Assembly (NCBI GenBank): GCA_036898135.1
Contig: CM072512.1
Coordinates: 13,994,425 to 14,058,424, forward strand
Origin: Oncomelania hupensis
Lineage: Eukaryota > Mollusca > Gastropoda > Littorinimorpha > Pomatiopsidae
Length of the DNA: 64,000 nt
Reading direction: 5' to 3'
Shown: positions 57,901 to 64,000 of the stretch, piece after piece
Layout of the letters: each line of letters begins with the position of its first letter
Numbering within the stretch: the stretch's first letter is position 1
Notes under the pieces: generated by a model
Seen by the model: only the letters and a program-made list of their open reading frames with translations
What the model was told of the DNA's origin: nothing
The model's database searches: none
Position numbers and translations under genes: made by a program

Positions 57901-60340
57901 AAGTGAGGCAGCGGAATTCATTGCACCAAAGGAAAGAAAGAGGCCCACCTTGAGCGCTGATGTCTGGACAAAGCACCGGATTCTGCAAACTTGCGTCCAC
58001 AGGAGTCACAAGAATAGGGACGCTCTCCTGAAACATAAAACAAACGCTTTTTGATGCCTGGAATGCTCTTTGTGAATAGAACCTCAAACTCAAATTAAAA
58101 ATTTCAAAAAAAAAAGAAAGAAATAAACAGGCAAACAAAAAATTATCCGCGCAAAGATGCAAGAATAATTTTAGGTAGCAGGAAATGCAGTGCTCACCAG
58201 TGTGTCGCCTCATGTGTCGAACAAGGGAGCCTTTAGTCTTGAAAGCGTAGGGGCAGTCTTCAATGTTACATCTGTACTGCCGCAGGTTGGAGTGAGTCAG
58301 CATGTGGGTCTTCAGCACAGACACCTAGAAACATGCCCATGGGTCACACTTAACACTTTTAAATAGGACTCCCAGTATGCAGTCTACGTGACCACTGCAA
58401 TCAAGAAACTTTGCATCCAAGGCCCCAAAAATATGTAAATAGGCAACATATGCTGTAAGTGCTACCTTTGATTACTTTAAAAAAAATGTATTTACACACT
58501 CTCACCAACAACGTTTTGAATTATTTGTCAACCCTTTCCATGTGTTCCTTATTGGATGCTCTCAGATACAACTCAAAATGACATATCATTTACAAACTCT
58601 ACAAAAAAGCAGCTGACCTCGCAACTGAACTCTCTAAAGCAAGTAGGACACTTCAGAACACAGAATCATTTATTGTCCTGATGAACATTCACCAGGAGAA
58701 TGGTGTGCAGCGTCCAAGAGCGTACGAACCTCCTTGAAAGAGCAGGTACACATGTCACACTTAAACGGGCGCTCCCCTTCACCCACTTCCACCTTCTGGC
58801 GCCTGAGTGTGGGTTCCTTCTTGATGACAAAGTTCTTGTCCATCCCCTCCTCTGCTGCGCCTTCCTCAATCTCTTCTTCCTCCTCCTCCTCCTCATCTTC
58901 GCTGTCACCCCTTGACTTGTGGTCATACTGTATGTGCCACTTCAAACTGGCTTCTCTGCAAGTGCAATAAAAAGGCATTTATCATGGGGGAAAAAAAATC
59001 AAACACACAAGCAATGCAGATTTAAATTATGCACATAAAGTATACTTACTATCTTAGTACAGTGGAACCTCCGGTATACGACCGTCCAAAATCTGAGAAA
59101 AAACGATCTTATAATAGAGGTGGTCTTATACCGGAAACAAGGGGTGGGGTGGGGGGAGGGGAGGGGGGTCAGGCTCGGAGGGGTATGTAGTCATAATTTT
59201 CACACTCACCAGCATGTATTCTCTGACAAAAGGAAACTGTAAAACATGTTTCATTTTTAGCTTTGTCTTTTATTCACAACTTCAAAAATAAAAAACAGTA
59301 GAACCACTGCCAGACGCATTCATCCAAGTCTGTCAGTGCAGAAGCTCTCAGTTTCGATGTTTCCCTTTTCGCCACTTTCTCCACTCTCCCATCGTAGTTT
59401 CACAGATTCCTTATCCTTTATGATGAGCTGAATTTGGGTCTTCCCAACGTCTAAACTTCTTGCAATAGACAAACAACTCTCCCCATTTTCACTTCTTTCA
59501 ATCACTTTCATTCTCTCTGCCAAACTCAAAACGTTCCTCTTGCGCGACGCCATTTTCACAGCCAGTGTAGGCGAGTAATGTCCCTTATTTGCGAACCGGA
59601 AATAGCAGACAACAGCAGGCGTACACTAACATGAGAGATAAAACGAAAGGTACAGACAGCAAATTAACTGATATCTCTTTTAAATTGCCCTAAGACGGTC
59701 GTATAAAGGGCTTATGGCACGGTCGCTGGTCGCATAAACGAGGTTGTCGCATACCAGAGGTCATTTATTATTGGAAGTGAATCCGTCAGAAGTTTTCAGG
59801 TCACATAACGGAGGGAGTCGTATACCAGAGAGCCGGATACCGGAGGTTCCACTGTATTCTATATTTTGATCATATTTTCCTCCTCATATTTTATACAGGT
59901 AACAGCTCTTTAGGTGGCTTACTTCAATGTTGCAATGAATTATTTCCCAGTCCAACAGAATACATGTAACTACTTGTAACTATACAACCAAGTCTTGCTA
60001 ACACTATCAGCTGTGTGTCTCTACACATAAGCAAATAAGAAACAGTGTAATTGCTGTCATTTTCATTCAAAGGTATGTATGACTATTGTAGGGTAAATGT
60101 GTAATAATGAAACATCAGCTCTACTAAATAAAGCCAGCTGAACAATAAGATTGAGACCATTAAGCCAAAATTGAATGTTCACTCAATAAGATTGAGACCA
60201 TTACTCCAAAAATGACTGTTCACTCGATCACTGTACCTGCTAAATTTTCTATCACAAGTATTACAGATGTAGGTGTTTTTCTCTGCAATCAGCTGAATGT
60301 CCACTGGTGGACTTTTCCTTTTCCTCCCTTTATGTAACAT
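41896..60340 (-). CDS. E4F1: E4F1-like zinc-finger transcription factor, 15-exon gene model
   Basis: Exons (high to low): 60340-60237, 58955-58730, 58324-58198, 58027-57949, 57640-57406, 55842-55756, 53833-53675, 53001-52919, 52435-52269, 50175-49958, 47565-47367, 46602-46403, 45706-45517, 44589-44522, 42471-41896. All junctions are GT-AG and the phases close exactly (2,718 nt, about 905 residues plus stop). Twelve C2H2/C2HC fingers result. Orthology rests on features I recall of vertebrate E4F1 (about 780 residues, a nuclear DNA-binding regulator with E3-ligase activity): a C2HC finger with ESGALSRH and a terminal TPC, the finger CHRCGRGFAEHGTLNRH followed by a Cys, the segment LAEFSSVVADTQQY after the last finger, and a glutamine/valine-rich acidic tail ending VHVIVGD. 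Start uncertain: the ATG at 60340 follows an in-frame stop but could instead lie just upstream of an acceptor. Every large intron holds a transposon remnant. Confidence 0.9.
42545..43800 (-). mobile_element. RNase H-containing LINE fragment in E4F1 intron 14
   Basis: Upstream portion 43,788-43,386: RT thumb region (TLLLLYRSLVRSKLDYGSIV, VLNPIHHQGLRICLGAFRTS). After a SINE insertion the frame continues (PPFGIRILPHFDTAGIVV), then an RNase H domain: FTDGSK, YTAELKAIHLAL, LSDSLSALQAL and WVPSHMGIHGN with VDKAAK. The catalytic D, E, D and H positions are visible. At 42,590 it is fused to the 3' end of the 702-bp retroposon family (tcctgattcggctcttgg), so the Cys/His C-terminus is lost. Frameshifts are present. 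I-clade-like. Confidence 0.8.
43237..43386 (-). mobile_element. tRNA-headed SINE (family B) inside the RNase H LINE
   Basis: On the minus strand it starts ggggccgggtagctcagttgg, with an A-box-like TAGCTCAGTTGGTAAGAGC and a perfect B box GGTTCGAATCCC, resembling a tRNA-Thr(TGT) head. A body with tattattttcccctttacc follows. It interrupts the LINE frame. It is a pol III-type retroposon, not a tRNA gene, because the acceptor stem is not closed. Confidence 0.8.
44950..45335 (-). mobile_element. SINE family A with internal duplication
   Basis: Contains the family 3' end (aagcgcttttccagctcaag) and then a duplicated block (caggatctcactcaagcagcc appears twice, about 90 bp apart), followed by aggatctttaaagtccgtg. 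Located in E4F1 intron 13. Confidence 0.75.
47367..50175 (-). CDS. E4F1: E4F1 exons 10-11: zinc fingers 8-12
   Basis: Exon 10 (50175-49958) encodes finger 8 (CSICKKSFVTKDALNKH), finger 9 (CGECGKLFKRIGHVREH) and the first half of finger 10 (CHLCDKSFKTN). Exon 11 (47565-47367) completes finger 10 (NALKVHIRTH) and carries finger 11 (CRLCQRHFREKGSLMRH) and finger 12 (CHRCGRGFAEHGTLNRH). Finger 12 ends in a Cys supplied by exon 12 (KAK joined to VSC), six residues after the His, as in the C2HC last finger I recall for E4F1. This is the most family-diagnostic part of the gene. Confidence 0.93.
48224..49379. mobile_element. piggyBac-like MITE with TTAA target sites
   Basis: Ends CTCTTTGCCTGCC and GGCAGGCAAAGAG are perfect 13-bp inverted repeats flanked on both sides by TTAA (48220-48223, 49380-49383). 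A second left terminus occurs at 48,718, so the core 662-bp element (48,718-49,379) has an extra terminus plus minisatellite to its left. The subterminal palindrome tcgacgatatatcgtcga occurs twice (48,732 and 48,776). No transposase frame. In E4F1 intron 10. Confidence 0.8.
48238..48648 (+). repeat. 65-bp minisatellite, about six copies
   Basis: The unit starts gtgaatgtgtgatgataatg and ends tgtttttgtgcta. One copy has an extra atagta. It expands between the two left termini of the piggyBac-like element and ends in A-runs (48,650-48,717). Confidence 0.95.
50627..52071. mobile_element. hAT-like element in E4F1 intron 9
   Basis: Ends AGACCTGCCTACC and GGTAGGCAGGTCT, flanked by tcattcac and gcattcag (6 of 8 identical). 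Inside are gtagcatgat/catagtatgctacgc-type motifs, a LINE 3' end with tail attcgtattcgtattt (about 51,440-51,482) and an A-run at 51,942-51,966. It is larger than the 184-bp relative at 55.5 kb because of these nested insertions. Confidence 0.7.
52115..52215 (-). mobile_element. SINE family A 3' fragment in E4F1 exon 9 flank
   Basis: atagagcttttccagctcaa, then aagctgctcaaggcattggc and tacaggatctaggcgcccac. It lies between the exon 9 donor (52269) and the right end of the hAT-like element. Another short fragment of the family is at 49,668-49,708. Confidence 0.65.
52269..55842 (-). CDS. E4F1: E4F1 exons 6-9: central linker and zinc fingers 5-7
   Basis: Exon 6 (55842-55756) encodes a short acidic segment starting MEEGEVSERD and ends in TQCK. 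Exon 7 (53833-53675) begins VCKEDC, so the join makes finger 5 (CKVC...HLRLH), and it also carries finger 6 (CGFC...HIQSKH). Exon 8 (53001-52919) is an 83-nt linker exon with GVDPNILFPPVDS. Exon 9 (52435-52269) gives a leucine-containing linker and finger 7 (CPICNRAFRGTSYLKQH). Donors read GTAAGT, GTAGG, GTGAGT and GTAAAC. Fingers 5 and 6 have no counterpart that I recall in vertebrate E4F1 and may be lineage-specific. Confidence 0.85.
54155..54440 (-). pseudogene. LINE ORF2 C-terminus in E4F1 intron 6
   Basis: The minus frame gives TPEYLFELLNVYEPSRSLRS, RTKRYGQRSFRYTAPVWWN and a tail FRRNLKTHFF, the same C-terminal layout as at 10.8 kb but a different family. It is in the same orientation as E4F1 and has no retained catalytic part. 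Confidence 0.75.
54704..55332. mobile_element. hAT-like element carrying a zinc-finger (BED-like) exon
   Basis: Ends AGGGCTTCCAAT and ATTGGAAGCCCT, flanked by tatatatc and gatatatg (core atatat). On the minus strand 55119-54922 encodes MAGRIFVQRGQKFDD, KWRWDWMEVEVEEEKL, SQHIRKIPRVGHAFCVLC and EINYGSK: a W-x-W plus C-x2-C arrangement as in the N-terminal finger exon of invertebrate hAT-type transposases. The rest of the transposase is absent, so this is a deletion derivative. Confidence 0.75.
55534..55717. mobile_element. 184-bp hAT-like MITE in E4F1 intron 6
   Basis: Perfect 12-bp inverted ends AGACCTGCCTAC and GTAGGCAGGTCT, flanked by ccaaacac and gcaaacac (7 of 8). The interior has a tandem cgcttttggcgggagactca. 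It lies only about 40 bp downstream of the exon 6 donor. Confidence 0.8.
56240..56720 (-). pseudogene. RTE-like LINE 3' end in E4F1 intron 5
   Basis: The tail tatcctatcctgtaac occurs at 56,285 and a partial second copy at 56,240. The minus-strand coding remnant corresponds to the RT C-terminus (MRCYRRLLGISF...TNNEVRQT, GRPKKR-like, REWTSLTLSEAM) with frameshifts. A 56-bp piece of the 3' end is repeated in tandem. Confidence 0.7.
57406..60340 (-). CDS. E4F1: E4F1 exons 1-5: N-terminal zinc fingers 1-4
   Basis: Exon 1 (60340-60237) begins with a basic GRKRKS patch and gives CNTCDRKFSR. Exon 2 supplies EASLKWHIQYDH, completing finger 1, then a run of acidic residues (EDEEEEEEEE) and the start of finger 2 (CDMCTCSFKE). 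Exon 3 completes finger 2 (VSVLKTHMLTH) and carries finger 3, which has a C-x4-C spacing. Exon 4 opens the C2HC finger 4 (CDSCGRKFAESGALSRH); exon 5 closes it with RTPC and continues into a non-finger linker. That finger 2-3-4 order with the TPC ending is what I recall for the E4F1 N-terminal DNA-binding block. Fingers 1, 2 and 4 are each interrupted by an intron. Confidence 0.88.
59060..59854 (-). mobile_element. pogo/Tigger-like DNA transposon, deletion derivative
   Basis: Inverted ends CAGTGGAACCTCCGGTAT with TA on both outer sides. A minus-strand frame (59553-59320) encodes the start of a CENP-B-type transposase: RKRNVLSLAERMKVIER, CLSIARSLDVGKTQIQ and IIKDKES, a psq helix-turn-helix. The DDE catalytic part is missing. 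Located in E4F1 intron 1. Confidence 0.85.
60140..60232 (+). repeat. 45-bp tandem duplication beside E4F1 exon 1
   Basis: aataagattgagaccatta followed by ccaaaa and tgttcact occurs twice, directly downstream of the exon 1 donor. Separately, about 40 bp (caaacagcaaaattattgac...) upstream of the exon occurs again at 60,583. Confidence 0.85.
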
Positions 60341-60740
60341 ACAAACAGCAAAATTATTGACAGATCAAATAAAAAGCATAGCATCTCCTTTTGTTCCTTT
60401 GTCTCTACCTCTTTCGCTCCCTCTTCCTCTCTTCTGTGTCTATCCACACTCTCTTCTGTGTATTATTTACAAAAACACACTATGATGCATAAATGTTTGG
60501 CTTTTGATATTTATTCCATCAGCGTAAGCCTATGACATAAATCATCTCTTGTTTTGACTTATAAAAACAACAACAACAACAACAAACAGCAAAATTATTG
60601 ACAGATCAAATAAAAAGCATAGGTAACACTTTATTAGCAGTATCCAGAAACAATTTTAATGTCCTGATCACACATTTTACTATGTTTAACTTTACCAAAA
60701 TCCTATTTCCTATCTAACCCATTTTATCCTATACTGTAAC

Positions 60741-61049
60741 ATTACAATTTTATCTCTAAATTTATTATTAATAAGCATACTTACCATGACTCAAAAGTGC
60801 AATGTTATTGGCGTTGCTAGGTGAGTGCCCCTCAAAGCGGAAGCTGACAAAAACAAAACAATCATAGAGTTGCTTCCCTTGCACCAACCCAACCCGTGCC
60901 CCACGAGCTACAACATGCGTCTAAGCGCTCACAGCAAACGTCCGCATATCTCAGTCCTTATTTGGAACTGCGGGAAGGAGGGAGGGAAATTAAAATTGAG
61001 TCATGGTAAGTATGCTTATTAATAATAAATTTAGAGATAAAATTGTAAT
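60741..61049. repeat. 52-bp perfect inverted repeat
   Basis: Arms at 60741-60792 and 60998-61049 are exact complements (attacaattttatctctaaa ... cttaccatgactc). The 205-bp spacer includes gagttgcttcccttgcac. A direct partial copy of the inner end (cgactcaaaagtgca) recurs at 61,073. Confidence 0.95.
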
Positions 61050-62480
61050 ATTAATTACACATACTATACCACGACTCAAAAGTGCAGAGTAGCACGAAAA
61101 GGACGGAGGGAAGCAACTTTACCTTAATCATGAGGAAGTGGACAAGGACTGCACAGTCGCAACCACAGAACGAACACCAAAGGAGCCATCCTCACGAAAA
61201 CGGAGAGTGCCCTACAGATAGATGTTGAAGAAGACATCTGAAGATCGCCAGGAAGCAGCCCCAACACGGATTACATTCGGAAGAAGTTGAACAGCCAAGG
61301 AGGAAGCCCATGCTCCGACCTTATGAGCCCTAATCGAAGAGGGGGAAAGCTGAACTGCGGTCCCTGCCAAAACGCACAGAGAAACGAGCGTATGCCCGAC
61401 AAAACCGTAGCTAGCCACCCGACTAGCGAAAATGAAGGGACACAGAACAATCAAAAAAACAGATGAAGCGTCAAAGCCGACCAGGAGGTGAAACACAAAA
61501 ACCCGAATGGATTCTCTAAGAAAAACTCAAAACCAGAAAGATCTCAAGCCCGAGCTTGCCCTAGAGCCACTCCTCGGAAAGCATCACCGACCAGAGGAAG
61601 AACCTCGAGGAGTTCAACCGAGATGAGCAGGAGTCGCCCGAAAAGCGGAACGACGTACCCGAGGCAAGGAAGCAGAAGGCGACAGCACTGAGGCCAAGAA
61701 GCCAATGTTGGATCGGAGCGCTTGCTAATTCCCGAGAGAGGAACCAGAGGAACCGGAGAAACGAAACGCCCCAAACGGGAGGTCATAATTCTAGCGGAAA
61801 CGACATCCCGACTCTCGAAAACAAAGAGTAGGGACTGAAACCTCTGGACTCGACGAGCAAAAGGGCGGACCGACCAAACCGAGCGTCGAACAACATCCCC
61901 GGTAAAAGAACCCTGGGACGGAGAGAACTCGGACGAGGGGTACATAGAGAACCCTAAGCACCGTGGTCGAAGAAGTACCAACCCGGTATGCACGAGACAG
62001 AAACCACGAGAACTTGCCTTGATCGACCAGATGTCGAGGTAAGCGGAGAACCGCCCCCCAGGTCGCGGACAAAGGCAGCGAGCTCTGACAAAGAGGAAAG
62101 GGCGAAAAGATCGAAGGTCGCCCCATCCCCTGGGTGCAGAGACTCCTGCACCGAAGAGAGAGGCTCTAAACAAAACGGAAGCCACGAAAACATGGGTTCA
62201 GAGAGGAAAACCTCGGGGAAAGAGGACAGGGGACCTCCTTTATAGTGCCCGACTAAAGAAGGGCTGAGACCGCCGAGACCAAAACGTCTGAGCAACGGGA
62301 GGACTCAGGGGGCGGAAAAAGGAGGGAAGTGACGAAAGGGGCCGAGGAAACCCCACCGAAGCTTGAACCCCGACCAAAACACCTTTAGCACCCAACTGTA
62401 TGCGAAGGGAAGGGCAAGCCAAGAGAGAAACTGGCGAGCCCAGCCTCCCGAAAGTTAGATACTCAGCCACAGTTGAGTAA
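60741..62480 (-). mobile_element. DIRS-type retrotransposon remnant: tyrosine recombinase 3' end and inverted repeats
   Basis: The minus frame 61496-61212 ends in SSIRAHKVGAWASSLAVQLL and GAASWRSSDVFFNIYL, then a TAG, with GTLRFREDGSFGVRSVV beyond. This matches the C-terminal layout of DIRS tyrosine recombinases (AH-x-x-R, then W-R-S...F...YLRD). In this copy the box-II Arg is Gly and the Arg after YL is a stop, so it is dead. Just beyond it lie 52-bp perfect inverted repeats (60741-60792 and 60998-61049), as expected for the complex termini of DIRS elements. Further upstream sequence is in several frames and too decayed to read. Confidence 0.6.
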
Positions 62481-63720
62481 ACTGACACGTAATTATAAGC
62501 CACTTCACGTTTCGCGGTCACCGATCCAAGAGCAAATTGCATGGAACGGAGCTTAACTTGAGACAGCAGAGAGCACCCCAGCCATTGCGCTATCCGACTC
62601 CTCAAGGACCAACAGAGAGAGTCGCGCACCAAAGGTCCCACCCGAAGCGAGGAGGACAGGTGCGGAGGCAAATGTGACGCTGACTGAGAAAGGCGTCACA
62701 ACGAGAGCAGTCAGCGCATCGGCAAGAGAAACACTCCAGGGCCCTGACAACAGAATCCTCTAACTGTGTCAGACCTTTGACCGGAAAGGGACAAATGAAG
62801 GGGGCAAATGCCCCTGGCCCCTCAAAATGGGAAGTCCATCCGGAAAACCGGAAGTGACGATTCGGAAGAAACAACCGAGAGAGAAACCTCCGAAGCCCTA
62901 GGGCCCGCTTCCTAGAGGGTGCGCAACCTTTCGCACCACGTGCGAGAGTGAAGAAACGGTCAGTAAGCGGCGTGCGCATCGCTACACTCGCTCACGGTCT
63001 TCGAAGGTAGTGCGCAGCGAACGAAACAACGAGGACAAACCCACAAATGAGCCCATAGAAGAGGCTCAAGGGAACTGAGGCACCTCTTAAACTGAAGAGG
63101 AAGAGGCCCCGCCCTCTCTAAGTCCACGAGCCTGAAACAAGGCCCAAACCACCAAAAAAAAAGTAAAACGAGGAGACCCCTGAAGGAAAGAAAACCGCGT
63201 CCGACTCAGCGGAAGCAAGAACCTCGCCTAAAAAGAAATGGAAACAGGCGAAAGGGACTGACAGTCAGAACTGCCCAAGCCCAATGTAACCGGAGACGAC
63301 AAAAATAACTCAAGGTCATACCGATAAGTAACGCGAGCACAGCATCCCAGACTCGGTGAAACCGGAAACTGGGGTAGGGCCAACCATGTGCGCCCGCCCA
63401 ATCCGGAAGTCGGAGCAACCAATGGCACCGAGAAACGTGAGGCCAAAACGGCCCCTGCATGCGATCCGGAAGTAGGCAACGAAAAAATCATACCATCCGA
63501 ACTGGAAAACAGAGCATAATGCTGCCTTGGAAGTATCTCCAAGTCTGTTTTCTTTTAAGAATTGTCCTGCTGGGTAAAAACAGTAGATGAACAGAGAATA
63601 TTTGAGCCAAACCGGGAACGGAAGAAAGCAACGAGTATACCGTGCCCAGTACCGGAAATCAGAGCCCCACCCCACGACCGCAAGCGGAAGTGGCATACAA
63701 AGGGAGATGGAAAGCACTAA
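62480..63720. other. GC-rich decayed retroelement-like stretch
   Basis: Continuation of the DIRS-like region with many short minus-strand frames (one with cysteine-rich CRCADCSRC near 62,730) but no readable domain order. It includes a hybrid SINE at 62,488-62,606. Base composition is clearly higher in G+C than elsewhere in the window. Confidence 0.35.
62488..62606 (-). mobile_element. Hybrid tRNA/5S-like SINE (family D), copy 2
   Basis: On the minus strand: gagtcggatagcgcaatggc, a short middle with aagctccgttccatgcaat, then ttggatcggtgaccgcgaaa. Same order as the copy at 8.75 kb. The last part resembles 5S rRNA (ACTTGGATGGGTGACCGC). Confidence 0.65.
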
Positions 63721-63725
63721 ACAGG

Positions 63726-64000
63726 GCTGAGATTTAGCAAGCCAGGCTAAGGAGCCAGCCGGGCTCCTAACCTGGGAAGTAGAAGTTGCCAAAATATTTC
63801 TCAGGTTGCCAGACCCCTTGATTGAAAGCACGGTCATTTTTTTAAAACTGTATAACTATTGCAGCTAATAAACAAGATAAATTTCAACAACACTGTTTCA
63901 TTTTTTAAAACAAGCACTGTATAATTTATTCATCATCGACATCCTCCTCCTCAATGTTCCAAAACTTGAAGGAGCTTGGGTGTGCCTTCTTCAGCTGTTT
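63726..64000. mobile_element. Left end of a hAT-like element running off the window
   Basis: AGGGCTGAGATTTAGCAAGC resembles other hAT-type ends here, and ccccttgattgaaagcacgg nearby echoes cctcttgattgaaaaatg at 4.32 kb. The partial ORF at 63926-64000 lies inside. The other end is outside. Confidence 0.45.
63926..64000 (-). CDS. C-terminal end of an unidentified minus-strand ORF
   Basis: The last 24 codons of a frame enter from beyond the window and stop at TAA (63928-63926). Visible residues include KKAHPSSFKFWN and a very acidic tail ending EEEDVDDE. A hAT-like terminus lies 200 bp away (63,726, AGGGCTGAGATTT), so this may be the end of a transposase rather than a host gene. Too short to identify. 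Confidence 0.4.
   Translation of the reverse strand, partial: KQLKKAHPSSFKFWNIEEEDVDDE

Noticed and set aside
61544..62671. Overlapping long minus-strand frames as host genes
   Set aside because: Several frames are open only because the DNA is GC-rich. They lie in a decayed DIRS-like element and have no consistent domain order.

Overview
This is animal genomic DNA, most likely from a gastropod mollusc. It has large introns, GT-AG splice sites, very dense dispersed repeats and long microsatellites, and no operons or compact bacterial-style genes. The gastropod placement is inference: it rests on the type of SINE and LINE content, including a tRNA-headed SINE whose body contains 'gcgcttttccagctcaagag', which I recall as common in marine snails. 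The metazoan placement is firm because the window carries an E4F1-type zinc-finger gene.

Two host genes are supported, both on the minus strand. (1) At 41,896-60,340, fifteen exons with fully compatible splice phases encode an about 905-residue E4F1 transcription-factor orthologue with 12 zinc fingers. Several fingers are split by introns, and joining exons at the proposed sites restores the Cys/His spacing each time. (2) At 8,917-20,117 are pieces of a cyclic-nucleotide-binding-domain protein resembling CNBD2: a 534-codon disordered first exon rich in R-R-x-S motifs, four further exons, and an exon carrying the start of the cyclic-nucleotide-binding fold. At least one internal exon and the 3' end were not found. 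A third minus-strand coding end enters at the right edge (63,926-64,000).

Everything else is mobile or simple-sequence DNA. 1-8.7 kb: a LINE tail, a solo LTR, a 1-kb GAA tract, a hAT-like element inside a SINE, a 5S-rRNA-derived SINE and a near-perfect cruciform. 8.7-20 kb: the CNBD-like gene with intronic microsatellites and LINE/SINE copies. 20-28 kb: a perfect (GATA)n block, then a LINE with 14-bp target-site duplications whose ORF1 has a 2A-like motif after a hydrophobic segment, internally deleted and hit by two later retroposons; then a second solo LTR. 28-38.5 kb: RTE-like reverse-transcriptase copies (one split by a 1.46-kb solo LTR), a CR1-like LINE bounded by GA repeats, and a third solo LTR split by a hAT-like MITE. 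39-41.4 kb: a further hAT-like element and an RTE tail.

The E4F1 introns act as a transposon trap: intron 1 has a pogo/Tigger-like element, intron 5 an RTE tail, intron 6 a LINE tail and two hAT-like elements, intron 9 another hAT-like element, intron 10 a piggyBac-like element with an expanded minisatellite, and intron 14 an RNase H-bearing LINE with a SINE in it. Upstream of E4F1, 60.7-63.7 kb holds a decayed DIRS-type tyrosine-recombinase retrotransposon with a 52-bp perfect inverted repeat next to its recombinase end.
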